From the NCBI RefSeq assembly GCF_001583435.1, contig NZ_CP013251.1, positions 3,733,215 to 3,797,214 of the forward strand: a DNA stretch of 64,000 bases, in the 5' to 3' direction. Shown piece after piece: positions 19,201 through 28,083 of this stretch. This stretch comes from Endozoicomonas montiporae CL-33. GTDB lineage: Bacteria; Pseudomonadota; Gammaproteobacteria; Pseudomonadales; Endozoicomonadaceae. How positions within the stretch are numbered: position 1 is the stretch's first letter; each line of letters opens with the position of its first letter. The notes under the pieces were generated by a model. The model saw only the letters and a list, made by a program, of their open reading frames with translations. It had not been told where the DNA came from and ran no database searches. The position numbers and the translations under genes are program-made.

Positions 19201-22200
19201 ACGAGTCAACGCTTCAATGATCCGCTGTCTCTTGCCTGACTGGGACGGAAGCTCATCAGACTGATAATGATAAAGCTGGCTTTCTTTTTCTATCCGGTCT
19301 CTTTCCTCATCAAGAGCCGTTCCAGCCTCAAACAAAGATATTTTCAGCTGATCCTGATGATCACTCGGTACCAGATAGTCTGAACGACCTGCATCAAAGT
19401 TCTTCAGTTCCTGAACCAGCAAGTCAAACTCGGGTGGGTTTACTGAATCTGGAGAGCCATCAGTGTCAGAGGAGTATCCAGAGTCGATACTGCCGGTCTC
19501 ATCATCTCTACTGTTTTCACGAACCAACGGGCGAGTTCGGATGGTAAGCAACTCAAGCGCCTGATTCGCACTAATCAGTTCGTCTATTTTCCGACGGTCA
19601 GCCTTAGCCACCTCTATTTGAGTCACCAACTGTGCCTGCAACCCTTTGAGCTCGGCTTCTTTGACTTCAAGCTCATGTCTGGCATTTCGTTCTGTTTGCT
19701 CCAGCTTACGCAAGCTTGCATCAAACTCCCTTGCCTGTAATGCAGCCTTTTTCAGCTTGACTGATGTCTCTGACAGCTCATTCGTTTTTACGCCCAGCTG
19801 TTCACGATTAAAGTCAAGATCACTTTGTAGCTCCTGAACCCGCTCCTGCGCAGTGTTCAGCTTACTTTCAATGCCATCTTTCTCTTCCTGTACAGATGCA
19901 AGCTCTAGTTGTTTCGCAACCAGCTCTTTTCCTTTCGTGTTAGCAGCGGTTTCTATCTCTTTAATGGTTTCATGAGCTGTTTGAAGCTCTTTATTCAGTC
20001 TGGTTTCGATATCAGCTTTCGATTTTTCAACAGCCAGTTGATCTTCTTTTAACTGCTCAACCTCCTTGATTCGCTCCTGAAGTGCAGTCTGGCTTAAATG
20101 CAATTCTGAAGAAACCTTTTTGTACTGAGCCTGAAGGGCTGTCTGAGCTTCGGAACTGGTTGCCTGTAAGCTCTGAAGCTCTTTTTTTAGGCGGATTTCT
20201 TCATTCTTCAGATGTTCATTTTCAAGCTTGAGTCTATTGATCTCATCATTAGCCGCTGTATAGGATTGCTTTAAGCTCTTAATAGCTTCTTCAGACTGTT
20301 CGTACTGCTTAGTTAATCCCTCTACTCTTTTGTTTGCCAACACTGCTTCAGTTTCAAGGCTGGCAATTTTAAGGTCTAAATCACTCTTTTCATTAGACCA
20401 GGTGCGGCGTTCACCCTCAAAGTCTGCTGCCTGTTTCATTAATTCCGATTTATTGTCATTAAGGTCTGATTTAACACCATCAAATTCAATCTGTAACGCC
20501 TCCAGCTCATTTGCTTTTTCACTTAATTCATCAACTTTATGTTGCAAATCATCTTTCTCACTCTCTAATTTGGATTGAACCATATTAAGGCGGTCAATTT
20601 CTTCACTTCGCTTATTATTTAATTCACCCTTATCCTTTAGCTGTGATTTCAATTTCGCGTTAGCGTTCTGTTGCTCTTCAAGTTGGGTACTGACGGTTTC
20701 AAGTTCTGCTTTCGTCTCTCTTAATAGCTTGTTAACTTTTTCTTTTTCTGAACTAATTTCACTAATAGCTGTGTCAAGTTCACTAACTCTTGAATTTCGT
20801 TGAGTTAACTGATCATTTAATTCTCTGCGTGCTTGATCGTATTTTTCAACCAGACTCTTTTCGTGCTCGCCAAGCTGCTTAAAATCCTGATCAACTTTCG
20901 TTTTTTCAATTAGTGCATTTTTAAGATCGTTGGTCTTTTGATCACGTTCTTTCTTGATCGCTTTCACTTCATTCTGGAGCGCTACCACTTTACCGGACAG
21001 TACCCCTACCCCTTCCTCTCCCTCACTGAGTGCAGTTATCTCACTGTTTTTCTGCTTTATCTGTGACTGAAGATCATCTATCGTTCGTGCGTTTTCAGTC
21101 AGATTTTCCAGGTACTGATCCCGCTCAGCCTCTGCATTTTGTTTTTCAAGCTGAAGTGCTTCCTGATCTTCTTTGAGACTTGTAAGTTCATCGCCAAGTT
21201 GATTGGCCCGGTTCAGTTCTTTCTGGTAACCATCCGCTTTTTCTTTATGCTGTGCTATTAAGTCATTTAAACGACTCTCTACGACTTTGCGTTCTTCTTG
21301 TTCTTGATTCAATAATTTCTGAGTTTCTTCAAACTGGTCTTGCAGCTGCCTGAATTTATCTTCTTTATCTTTCAGAGAGTGGATATTGGTTGTTAGTTGG
21401 TCTTTGAGAGCGTTTTGATTTGTGATAAACTTCTGCCGCTCTGCTTCAGATGCTGTCTTTTGCTCTAGTAAATCTTCCTGCAGTTTCTTAATCTGTGCCT
21501 CTAAATTAGTGCGCTGCTGATCCCAATCCGCTTCTTTTTCTTTAGAGAGCGCTTCTTTCCCAGATTCAGATTCAGCCAGCTGCTTCTCCAGATCGAGCTT
21601 CATCTGGTCATATTCAGACGTTTTTTCCTCAAGCCTCTTATCATACTGCTCTTTTTCTTTTTCGAAATCTTTCTTGAGGGTTTCAATCGTATCAGCCGCT
21701 TCTTTTCGTTGGGTTTCCGCTTTATTAAGCTGATTTAAAAGTGCAACCTCTTTAGCTTTTAACCCTTCGAGTTCTGACTGATTTTTCTCACCGGCTTTTG
21801 TCTGCTCAGAGACAAGCTGTTGTGCGTTACCCGCTTCTTCGCGACTTGTCTGTAACTCGTCTTCGAGCTGTTTTATTTTATCCTGAGAAGCAGTAACCTG
21901 ACCTTGCAGCGCCCTAATATTATCTTCTGCCTTACCCAGTGCTTCATTGGCCGTTTTAATTTCCTGAACTTTTCTGACCAACTCTTTTTCAGATGCGTCT
22001 ACCTGTATTTTCCACCCAGCCAATTCGCCTTCACTTGTTTTCAGTTTTCCCTGAAGGTCAGCTATTGTTTTCTGTGCTTCACTAAGCTGATCAGCAGACT
22101 TATCAGATAATGTTTTGTATTCACTTTGGAGTTTCTGTAGAGCCGACTCTTTTTCTAATGCTTTTACTTCAGCTTCTTTTAGCGTCTTCTCACTCTCAGA

Positions 22201-24897
22201 CAGCGCTGATTTTGTCTTCTGATCAGAATTCGATAGTTTACGATGTTCGTCTATTAGCTGATCATATTTCTTCTGCAATTCTGAAAGTTGACTACTGAGC
22301 TTTTCCTTACCGGACTGAAGTTCAGACAGTTGATCCTGAAGTGCTGAATTTTCATCCTGAGAGCTACTTTTGCTTTTCTCTAACCCAGCAATGCGCTCCT
22401 TTAAACCATAAATTTCATTATCATATTCATCAATTCTTTTGTCGTATTGCTCAACCTGAGCTTTATGTTTTCTGGTCAAGTCTTTAATTGCTTGCTCTTT
22501 ATGCGCCAGTGCTCTTTTACTTTGATCAAGCAGGTTGTCTTTATCCTTGACCATCTGCTCCAGACCCACAACCTTTTTATTGGCTTTATCAAGAGACTCT
22601 TGCATTCCAGCTTTAGCTTCGGCAATACGACCATCAGTATCATCTTTAGCATGAGCCATCTCCTTTTTAGCTGCTTCTAGCTCCAAGCACCTTTTTTGCT
22701 CTTTAGCCAGCAGATGTTTTTGTTTTTCAAGATCATCTTTAAGGTGTTCAATCTCAATACTTTCCTTTCGCTCTCTGTCATGGAGTGCCTGTTTAGCCTT
22801 TTTGACCTCATCTTTGAGGGTTGACTCAACATCTTTAAAATCTTTCAATTTCTCTTCTAGATCTTTATTCAGTTTTTTTACATCAGCAATTTCTTTGCTT
22901 AGCTTTTCATTGTCATCTGTAGTCGCTTTCAAAAGGTCTTCTGACGTTTTCTTCTGGAGCTTAAGCTCTCTTTCTTTATCATCAACGACCTGTTTTAGTT
23001 GTTTAATACTGTCTTCAAGAACAGACTTTTCCTGTTGTACTGTCTTTAGAGTTGACTCAATGTCTTTCAACTGAGCTTTCAGAGATTCTTCCAAAGCTTC
23101 TCTGATAGATATATTTTCTTTTAGTGCGATTATTTCTTCATTCTTTTTACCAAGCTCTTCACTGACTTTGGATAATGCTTCCTCGGCCTGTCTAACCGCT
23201 TTATCACTTTCTGTCTTCTGAGTGACAAGCTCCTGCTGAGCTTTACTTAATTCATCCTTTGTTTTCTGATGCCCAGCTTCAAACCTTTTTTCAGCATCGG
23301 CCAACTGTTTTTCTGAAGTTTTTTCGACCTGTTCAAGCTGCTTCTTTGTCGTCTTCAGTTGTTGTTTGAGACTATCTTCAGATTCCTTTAAATTATCTAT
23401 CTGTGAGTTTAATGCTGCATTTTTTTGCTCAGCCAAATCAAGTAAACGGTTTACTTCAGCCAGTTTATTTTTTGCTTCAGCAGCCGCCTGCAGGGATGAT
23501 TGTTGTTCATCCTCTAACTCCTTAGTCTTTTGCTGCAGCAATTTTTTCTGATTATTGATTTCATTCCTGAATACATCTGCTTTACCTTCAAGGTCTTCTC
23601 TGGCAGATTGTGTGTCAGTCAGGGTTGATCTTAAATCTCTTTCCGTACGCTGTAGCTGATCAATAAAACTCTGTTGCTGATCAATCAGCGTCTTCTGTTG
23701 CTGGTTCTGATACCTTAACCCCCCATTTTCATTCTCCAGCAGATCATTGGCGTCCTGAAGTTTCTCCAGCTGCTTGTTTAGCCAATTTAACTCTGAGTCT
23801 TTTTTAGCTAATTTATCCTCTTTTAACTTAAGTTTGCGCAAAGATTCATTTGCTTCATCACTTTTATCAGCACGTGACCTTTCACTTTCCAATTGACTTC
23901 TGAGTGCTTTCACCTCATCGTTCAGCTCTTCATATTCCTGCTGTTTCTGCTTAAGCTGCCCCTTGAGAGAATCGATGCTGTCTTCCTTTGCAGGTGGGGG
24001 GGGTGGAAGGTCATCTTCTATAAAGCCAGGCTTAGCCCCGATATGTTTCTCTCCGGGCCTAATGCATGCAACATGGGGTTCTGGAGCAGCAAATGTTTTA
24101 GCCGCCTCATAGGGCCCGGTATACGCGTCTTCACCATAGACAGAGACTGACTCCCCCTCTCCGAACTTGCCCGGCACAACAGGGGGTAAATCGGTCGGAA
24201 AGTAATCGTTTGGTTTGAAGTCTCTGCTGCAATAGAACCGGGTAACTGCTTCCAGATCCTTCCGTAACTCTTGTAACTCTGCACTAAGAATAATGGCCCA
24301 ATAAAACGCTTCAGCTGTTTTGCCTTCTTTTATAACCTCCCGTTTTTTTAATTCTTCACGCTCTTCAATGATTTCCCGCATGACGGTCGCCATGGCCAAC
24401 GACAGTTTGACACTTCCCAGTGGAACCCGATCTCTGGTTATGGCGTTTAAATCCATTTGTTCCAGCGGTGGCGGGAGGGGGAGTTTAAGGGCCTTGTGTA
24501 AACGCAAAACCCGCTGTTGCATTTCATCAAATTTTCTGGCCGACGCTCTTAACAACTCATACTCTGTCACCCCCAGAGTTTCATCCCCATCGCTTGAATA
24601 CATTACAAAGGGAGAATCCATACCGGGCCACAGATATCCAGGTGACTCTTCAGAAGGGGATCGTGGCGGGGTGAGAATCGGACCAGCACTTTCGTGAATC
24701 CGAATCGATCGGTCACTCATCGTAGAGCTGGTTGAGGAAGAACTCCCAGAGTATGTAGAGTATGGGCTCTGCATATAACGGGTAGGCGAAACCGGCCTGA
24801 CCCTTGGCCAACTATTATTATCATTCCCATAAAACTTTCTTGGGATCTTGACATTTAAACTGTCTAGAGTATCCCAACCCGGACGCCACTCATCCAT
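13279..24897 (-). CDS. Giant coiled-coil protein with a C-terminal SF2 helicase/translocase-like motor
   Basis: A single uninterrupted frame of 3872 codons. Residues 1 to about 300 are rich in Pro, Ser and charged residues (for example RPVSPTRYMQSPYSTYSG) and look disordered. About 305-1780 is continuous heptad-rich coiled coil of Lys, Glu, Gln and Leu. About 1780-2780 is mixed helical. Then come helicase-like motifs in order: GTGWGKST with Lys2829 (Walker A), FIDEW with Asp2984-Glu2985 (Walker B), CATAGT from Cys3040 (motif III), EGTNAP around Gly3208 (motif V) and QQVGRLMR with Arg3248 and Arg3251 (motif VI). About 3260-3872 is again helical and charged. No signal peptide or membrane helix is seen. 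I do not recognise the family; the motor resembles SecA-like or DUF3638-like large proteins only in motif layout. Its function is unknown. An exported effector and a cytoplasmic DNA or protein translocase both remain possible. Confidence 0.8.
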   Translation of the reverse strand: MDEWRPGWDTLDSLNVKIPRKFYGNDNNSWPRVRPVSPTRYMQSPYSTYSGSSSSTSSTMSDRSIRIHESAGPILTPPRSPSEESPGYLWPGMDSPFVMYSSDGDETLGVTEYELLRASARKFDEMQQRVLRLHKALKLPLPPPLEQMDLNAITRDRVPLGSVKLSLAMATVMREIIEEREELKKREVIKEGKTAEAFYWAIILSAELQELRKDLEAVTRFYCSRDFKPNDYFPTDLPPVVPGKFGEGESVSVYGEDAYTGPYEAAKTFAAPEPHVACIRPGEKHIGAKPGFIEDDLPPPPPAKEDSIDSLKGQLKQKQQEYEELNDEVKALRSQLESERSRADKSDEANESLRKLKLKEDKLAKKDSELNWLNKQLEKLQDANDLLENENGGLRYQNQQQKTLIDQQQSFIDQLQRTERDLRSTLTDTQSAREDLEGKADVFRNEINNQKKLLQQKTKELEDEQQSSLQAAAEAKNKLAEVNRLLDLAEQKNAALNSQIDNLKESEDSLKQQLKTTKKQLEQVEKTSEKQLADAEKRFEAGHQKTKDELSKAQQELVTQKTESDKAVRQAEEALSKVSEELGKKNEEIIALKENISIREALEESLKAQLKDIESTLKTVQQEKSVLEDSIKQLKQVVDDKERELKLQKKTSEDLLKATTDDNEKLSKEIADVKKLNKDLEEKLKDFKDVESTLKDEVKKAKQALHDRERKESIEIEHLKDDLEKQKHLLAKEQKRCLELEAAKKEMAHAKDDTDGRIAEAKAGMQESLDKANKKVVGLEQMVKDKDNLLDQSKRALAHKEQAIKDLTRKHKAQVEQYDKRIDEYDNEIYGLKERIAGLEKSKSSSQDENSALQDQLSELQSGKEKLSSQLSELQKKYDQLIDEHRKLSNSDQKTKSALSESEKTLKEAEVKALEKESALQKLQSEYKTLSDKSADQLSEAQKTIADLQGKLKTSEGELAGWKIQVDASEKELVRKVQEIKTANEALGKAEDNIRALQGQVTASQDKIKQLEDELQTSREEAGNAQQLVSEQTKAGEKNQSELEGLKAKEVALLNQLNKAETQRKEAADTIETLKKDFEKEKEQYDKRLEEKTSEYDQMKLDLEKQLAESESGKEALSKEKEADWDQQRTNLEAQIKKLQEDLLEQKTASEAERQKFITNQNALKDQLTTNIHSLKDKEDKFRQLQDQFEETQKLLNQEQEERKVVESRLNDLIAQHKEKADGYQKELNRANQLGDELTSLKEDQEALQLEKQNAEAERDQYLENLTENARTIDDLQSQIKQKNSEITALSEGEEGVGVLSGKVVALQNEVKAIKKERDQKTNDLKNALIEKTKVDQDFKQLGEHEKSLVEKYDQARRELNDQLTQRNSRVSELDTAISEISSEKEKVNKLLRETKAELETVSTQLEEQQNANAKLKSQLKDKGELNNKRSEEIDRLNMVQSKLESEKDDLQHKVDELSEKANELEALQIEFDGVKSDLNDNKSELMKQAADFEGERRTWSNEKSDLDLKIASLETEAVLANKRVEGLTKQYEQSEEAIKSLKQSYTAANDEINRLKLENEHLKNEEIRLKKELQSLQATSSEAQTALQAQYKKVSSELHLSQTALQERIKEVEQLKEDQLAVEKSKADIETRLNKELQTAHETIKEIETAANTKGKELVAKQLELASVQEEKDGIESKLNTAQERVQELQSDLDFNREQLGVKTNELSETSVKLKKAALQAREFDASLRKLEQTERNARHELEVKEAELKGLQAQLVTQIEVAKADRRKIDELISANQALELLTIRTRPLVRENSRDDETGSIDSGYSSDTDGSPDSVNPPEFDLLVQELKNFDAGRSDYLVPSDHQDQLKISLFEAGTALDEERDRIEKESQLYHYQSDELPSQSGKRQRIIEALTRCRNKIEAAKNKYNSTDSESASSMVIDEYLKMVDSKTEMFKAEQRVFESARERVAEHRFDADTKPYESLVENDSDRPNELATRVLTKVRHLQQHSSDTNIRQELDGYAAASLVQSACSTLKNQFQEKIQKLKVQSQDEQDEKALAGLLAYKEALNRMLPGRLPLELARALSPNSRRYLEKQVADTAVALESILDQNTAEHEAEFAPPDDNDPRGISGKRLALSLLDKPEFARDVLSFLNSARKAQSGIEKTWYQYPAASSAWLRDMRQKHGLIDVPTFSELYDACDFDLKKRKASRLVSASVAASEGNFASKKHTTKRQKLIDQVKGCQVEEGKLLGTPEAFRGQSNDGSKLVAHPHREVLDCFKQGTKSQLLDTTSGVPKDIGSYRVYDIGQNTNALFNTFFDGAGDAVVRQSHVTGTRYMQLHNEKCTPPLVFEEKRNKWQVNMANAIWTVDPSLLLDNPKLKIPFEHDAGKQSVQRDWIPVRDEKGNTGILLLQKTKKQPQYFLYEVDSSGELIPRSISDDPVKELQQARFLSQVTKLRPDKRVDVPTEKQTAVKAVLGTHRGWLPKNCEAQAHQLYVSCRTGDAVKAPMETVDASGDLETLTIALNPLRNIIKTKREQEKKSAATLKEYDPERYASFNVDATFNLAGDAFISACQKRFKQQDDPVLKDLAAEQAEFRQGVFKPLSVFQGCELKPGSIASSVDGEPLEGSPRYVLGKLDHVMKVNRDHCTRLGEQMAVLRQTIVQQVSAADLNTFKHYSERQILDQVVAGFENGRLPANCNHGQFANQVANLMLAENDLAQTQHILGRQEGLKRDLKQLAADAPLMIDDKGGDRAAYESRCRKINLAMANCATAQDNIHRSLERYGGTPLTTDVIAKLSFERRAGTVLRENQIEEVDAALQQLTNCMAEDAEDKTMSRVSHKGTGWGKSTILKILTAHAAKLAEGQKDCSVIVCAPVTNQAELDIDLSRFYASKGKVYQRLDLEKDFVKPDQAWWTEETLIKIENIVLGLAPDVPEEDRYKVLEKEGKAPVGISVKDVQILKHLLNALESKGKIETLEPYEQKVVDHLHFIFSVLADSPTFIDEWVSLVIPYRKDDPQLILDATKNALGALPHYELTMDKVIQSHDEYVMSCRRRHVLCATAGTTQALAVMARADNPEDIKALAHTDPYTTQQRFNFWMSKAEPIFVKDPANTNRPELLKQIVSKVGTERSLLVFDGTESGKNTVEKAKAFYEDMKTARKAFDPAGAQKARGMLFYNPQKEMQQFIDGDPRYGQENGATVLPEEEAMMRQEGGAGKDVYFTLEQSEGTNAPQAGPEKPQGSSVGVYIGLIEQGKQGRMDAAAQQVGRLMRSSTPTSLQKLIVPVDMDAVASQCPDSPEKKELIRLTGELEVARQKLVGYTGANQENLNDVQKALVNSPLDVGDSIEEEKKIRSDNKRTPHLIKAELEKSFERRMQQQLDHLKTVDWSRAGIRGDFANDLAKLKELSCKAKAVWVKVAFDTMGSREHNDDTERYEKLLDQAQVRSHVSRQFGKEYEWLQAGCDGVCENLNFSDGVTQQLGGEREQHTILQSFRETTQKLMQKSARRVPDNVIEKSEVAGLVKPEYATQQIERCVKEIESKGLEQVVTDPLKKVRRELYEKSIEARQVLIGRVNELIKAVTQDGKSTKQYIYNLEGLRKIREQALKEITKFRLVLDGEATPKDSQDDLAINLESEMRSRYEQLMDAVTSISVSTKMEPGISKDILADVTKACSKFVKNSNHKLQYYSTNHGKEAARRHEEQVAAGQTSANKKPKKEAGSTAFKASPDPSVSLIVWKTTATKAKPSEVRTFDKDYTFTDMLFGSSEATTERVPRERPVSRGGQFPKSTYLSRKSRLKSASSPDLSGKYDSEKEVRELIGVACRLKKEQKDDEAIRTFCAKPDAPLFKQCLMEWKQLALKKMEGFYGELQDESKAEVDFMTRQSKLMQQFTVKEQ

Positions 24898-25153
24898 ATT
24901 TCGCTACAACTCGCCTTGTTAACCTCTAAAAGCAGAAAACAAGAATAAGCACTTCTATCTTGATAGCGGAAAGGTACAACTGATGGGTAAGATCAACCTC
25001 TGCAATAAGCAGTGCCTACTGCAATAGCTAATACTCATAAAAAGACTGCGTAATGAGCGAGATAGCTTGTTCTCTAACTATTGAGGCTAGCAAGGGATAA
25101 AGCCGTGTTTTTCAACCCTAGAGATGGATTTTAAATAACAGGCTTGTTTGGAA
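24898..25153. other. Leader region upstream of the giant gene
   Basis: 256 bases between the 967-codon gene and the giant gene, both on the minus strand. The gap is long enough for a separate promoter. No open frame is supported and no T-tailed hairpin was seen, so read-through from the upstream gene is possible. Confidence 0.35.
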
Positions 25154-28057
25154 TTAGCGATCGCTATATAAGCCATCAATGACCATCACCTCTTCGTCAC
25201 TATTTCGGCGGTGGAGGTCATCCACTAACTGTGAATACAGTATCGCCAGTTCCCGGTAATTGTCTTGGGACAGGCTCGTCCTGTCGAGGGCACTTATGGC
25301 AAAACTGCAAAGGCTATCCATGTTCAGGCTATCTGCAACTCGCCTATCAACCTGCCTTAATGCCTGCAAGAACGGAAATTGAGGCTGCCCGTCTGCCTTG
25401 ACTTGCTGGCAAAGCATGTTCAAATGAAGGCGGATTAAAGGCATCCGGTATTCTTCATCCAGATTTTCAAGCTCAACCTGATGCCTAAAGCCTTTTCCAT
25501 GACATGTTTTAATCAGATCAAAAAACAGTGCGGATAAGCAGGCTTCGGGCATTTTATGATTCAACTCTCCCCGTTCGCAGTTTTTCTGTTCACTCTCAAT
25601 TACCGACCGCACTCTTTCTCTTAAAGACATCCTGTCCATCGTTGCTATTTTATGTGGCTGAAGCTCGGGGTAGTGCTGGGTCAGATATTGAAAATAAGCA
25701 GGATTTGACGTTTTCCACTGACGAAACACATCACCAAGAGCCACCATAATTTCACTGTCCTTCAAGCACCGGAAGGCTGAATACCCTAGTCCCAAAGCCT
25801 GTTTTAACTCAATGGATTGCGCCATTGCCCGAGCCTTTACAGTACCTACTTCTCTGTAAAGCAGCTTTTTCATCCAGGGGCCTGCAGCATTGATTGCTGA
25901 GTGAAGATATGGCCAAAAACCATGGTTACGTGGGCCTTTTAACCAAAGATGCACTTCCCTGAGCTGATCAACCTGTCTGGGATCAAATCCTTCCTGACAC
26001 GCAACCTGACCTAACTCCGCCTCAACAATCTCTAGCATTCTCTTTCGACAAGCATGCGTATCACGGTGAACAACGCCCTCGTACATTTCCAACATACCTT
26101 TCCCGGTCATGCTGAGTGTTTCCATGGCCTGTTCGATGCTTGCAAACGCCGGGGTTCTCGAATCAATACAGCCCATCTGCTCAAGCTTATACAACTGACG
26201 ATATAGCTGATCCAATGTATCGGAATGAAAGGAAAGTTCCCGATCCAGAGGTGGCAAAGCCTGATCTGGTTCCATCTCGAGATAAAGGCTCATCAGCCGC
26301 TTCCCTATCATACCGGCCTGAAACGCAACACTATCAGCATCCAGCTGGTCGCCTGCGTAAAATAACAGTGATCTGCCTATTTCATCCTTTGTTGCGTTTC
26401 TTAAAATTTCTTCCTGACGTATTTCAAGCTGCCGCATTAAAATATGAGCCTGCAAATCCCGTCCTTCAGACAGCCGGTAGCGTTTCCTGGAGTGATGCAA
26501 AGACGACTCAATGCGATGAGCCTCGTCAAGCAACTGTTGTTCGACTTTGGCAATGTAACTGTCCAGATCAATACCCTGCCAGGGGTCATATTCATCGGGT
26601 TTGATCTTTCCTGCAAACAGGTTTTCAAATGATTTTGATTCCTTGATTGCGTCGTGTGCCGCCCTGTTAAGAAGCCTCTCTTTCTGTGCCTTAATGGCCA
26701 TCTGAAACTGCTGAAAATGCTCTTCGCTCAGCATGGTCAGCAAATCCTGCAAATGATAAAGCTCAAAAGCATGCAGAGTTTCAAGATCAGAGAACTCACT
26801 GCCAATCCATCCGGTCAGGTCAGCGTTGGGCTGGGAGAATAAAGAAATAATCTTGCCCTTCAACAGCTGGCTCTGGTTGAGTTTAAGCGGGTTCTGCGTT
26901 GAAACCGGTGCTGCACAACCTATTGCCGACTCCTGGGCAGCCTCACAGAACCGTTTGAGCGGTCCCTTGGGCCAGTTGAAGTTCCGTCGCCGAAGAAGGT
27001 GATGCGGCGCTATGTCCGGGTTGTCAGATCCCTGCTGTGGCACACTTTCCCTGATTGCAGAAGCTTGCGGTCTGTTATCCAGTAATGGCTTCAAACCAAT
27101 ACTTTCCGGACGATGGTATATTCTAGAGCCTTCAAACAAAGGATCGATGACATCAGACGGTCTTTCTGTACCCTCCTCAATCACCTCGTGCATTTCATCT
27201 CTTCCAGCCAGAGACTCATAGATATAATTAAGCAGTGTTTCCAACTTGCCCACGCCATAGCACCCGGCCTGATAGGCACCATGACATAACCAGCCCAATC
27301 CCTGACCACAGCAATGTATCAGCTGTGATGCATTCAACAGACTTTGTATAAACCGGTTCTCCCCGGCGACTCGCCTGCGGACTCTCTCACGAGCGATATC
27401 AGGGTCCAGGCGATTGGCTGCAGCGGTAATGTCTCGAGAAGTCAGAGGTCGGGAACCCAGTTGACATGCTTCATTCACAGCGGTCAGCAGCTGCCTGGAA
27501 CTTGCCAGAACTTCCCTGCCTTCATCAAAAACAACTTGTAACAAGCGGTTAAGTTCTTGTACTGGTACATTCAAACCACTCATAGCCTGATTGACTTGGG
27601 TCACTGCACCTTGAAAACGAGCAAGAGCACCTTCGACACCAACTTTACCCACCCCGCTCCAGTCAGATTCAAGTGCAGGCGCATGCCCGGTTGCCAGTTG
27701 TACAGAATAAGCATGGAGACGTGAACCCAGATCAGGAATAATCTGCAAAAGATGCGTCGTCCTATGCAATACCTGCTCGATATCCTCTTTATCCCTGATT
27801 CTCCCCTTACAATTAATCAGGAACTCAGCGCCATCCATCAATTCACTCATCATAACTTCCAGTTCTGCCCCCAGCCTCTGGGGTGGTTGCATTCTGCGCC
27901 GGTGAACCAAAGGGGTAGCGGGCACTTCAAACTGCCGCCCGGGAATCAGGGGATCGGGGCTGAAAGAATAGGGTCCATAACGAACAACGCCCGGCCCGTC
28001 AACATGAGGGGCCGGGAGAAACGGATCATCGGGTCTGAAAGGGGGATCGACATCCAT
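25154..28057 (-). CDS. Large helical protein of unknown function
   Basis: A 967-residue protein I do not recognise. Residues 1-55 are rich in proline (MDVDPPFRPDDPFLPAPHVDG), unlike the mostly helical remainder. No signal peptide, clear membrane span or catalytic motif is visible. Moderately hydrophobic Cys/Gly patches occur around 240-265. It starts 26 bases after a lipoprotein gene on the same strand and is followed by the giant coiled-coil gene, which also begins with a Pro/Ser-rich N terminus. Such N termini are compatible with a T3SS export signal but do not prove it. Confidence 0.7.
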   Translation of the reverse strand: MDVDPPFRPDDPFLPAPHVDGPGVVRYGPYSFSPDPLIPGRQFEVPATPLVHRRRMQPPQRLGAELEVMMSELMDGAEFLINCKGRIRDKEDIEQVLHRTTHLLQIIPDLGSRLHAYSVQLATGHAPALESDWSGVGKVGVEGALARFQGAVTQVNQAMSGLNVPVQELNRLLQVVFDEGREVLASSRQLLTAVNEACQLGSRPLTSRDITAAANRLDPDIARERVRRRVAGENRFIQSLLNASQLIHCCGQGLGWLCHGAYQAGCYGVGKLETLLNYIYESLAGRDEMHEVIEEGTERPSDVIDPLFEGSRIYHRPESIGLKPLLDNRPQASAIRESVPQQGSDNPDIAPHHLLRRRNFNWPKGPLKRFCEAAQESAIGCAAPVSTQNPLKLNQSQLLKGKIISLFSQPNADLTGWIGSEFSDLETLHAFELYHLQDLLTMLSEEHFQQFQMAIKAQKERLLNRAAHDAIKESKSFENLFAGKIKPDEYDPWQGIDLDSYIAKVEQQLLDEAHRIESSLHHSRKRYRLSEGRDLQAHILMRQLEIRQEEILRNATKDEIGRSLLFYAGDQLDADSVAFQAGMIGKRLMSLYLEMEPDQALPPLDRELSFHSDTLDQLYRQLYKLEQMGCIDSRTPAFASIEQAMETLSMTGKGMLEMYEGVVHRDTHACRKRMLEIVEAELGQVACQEGFDPRQVDQLREVHLWLKGPRNHGFWPYLHSAINAAGPWMKKLLYREVGTVKARAMAQSIELKQALGLGYSAFRCLKDSEIMVALGDVFRQWKTSNPAYFQYLTQHYPELQPHKIATMDRMSLRERVRSVIESEQKNCERGELNHKMPEACLSALFFDLIKTCHGKGFRHQVELENLDEEYRMPLIRLHLNMLCQQVKADGQPQFPFLQALRQVDRRVADSLNMDSLCSFAISALDRTSLSQDNYRELAILYSQLVDDLHRRNSDEEVMVIDGLYSDR

Positions 28058-28083
28058 GTCAACGCACCATAAGAATCAGATCA

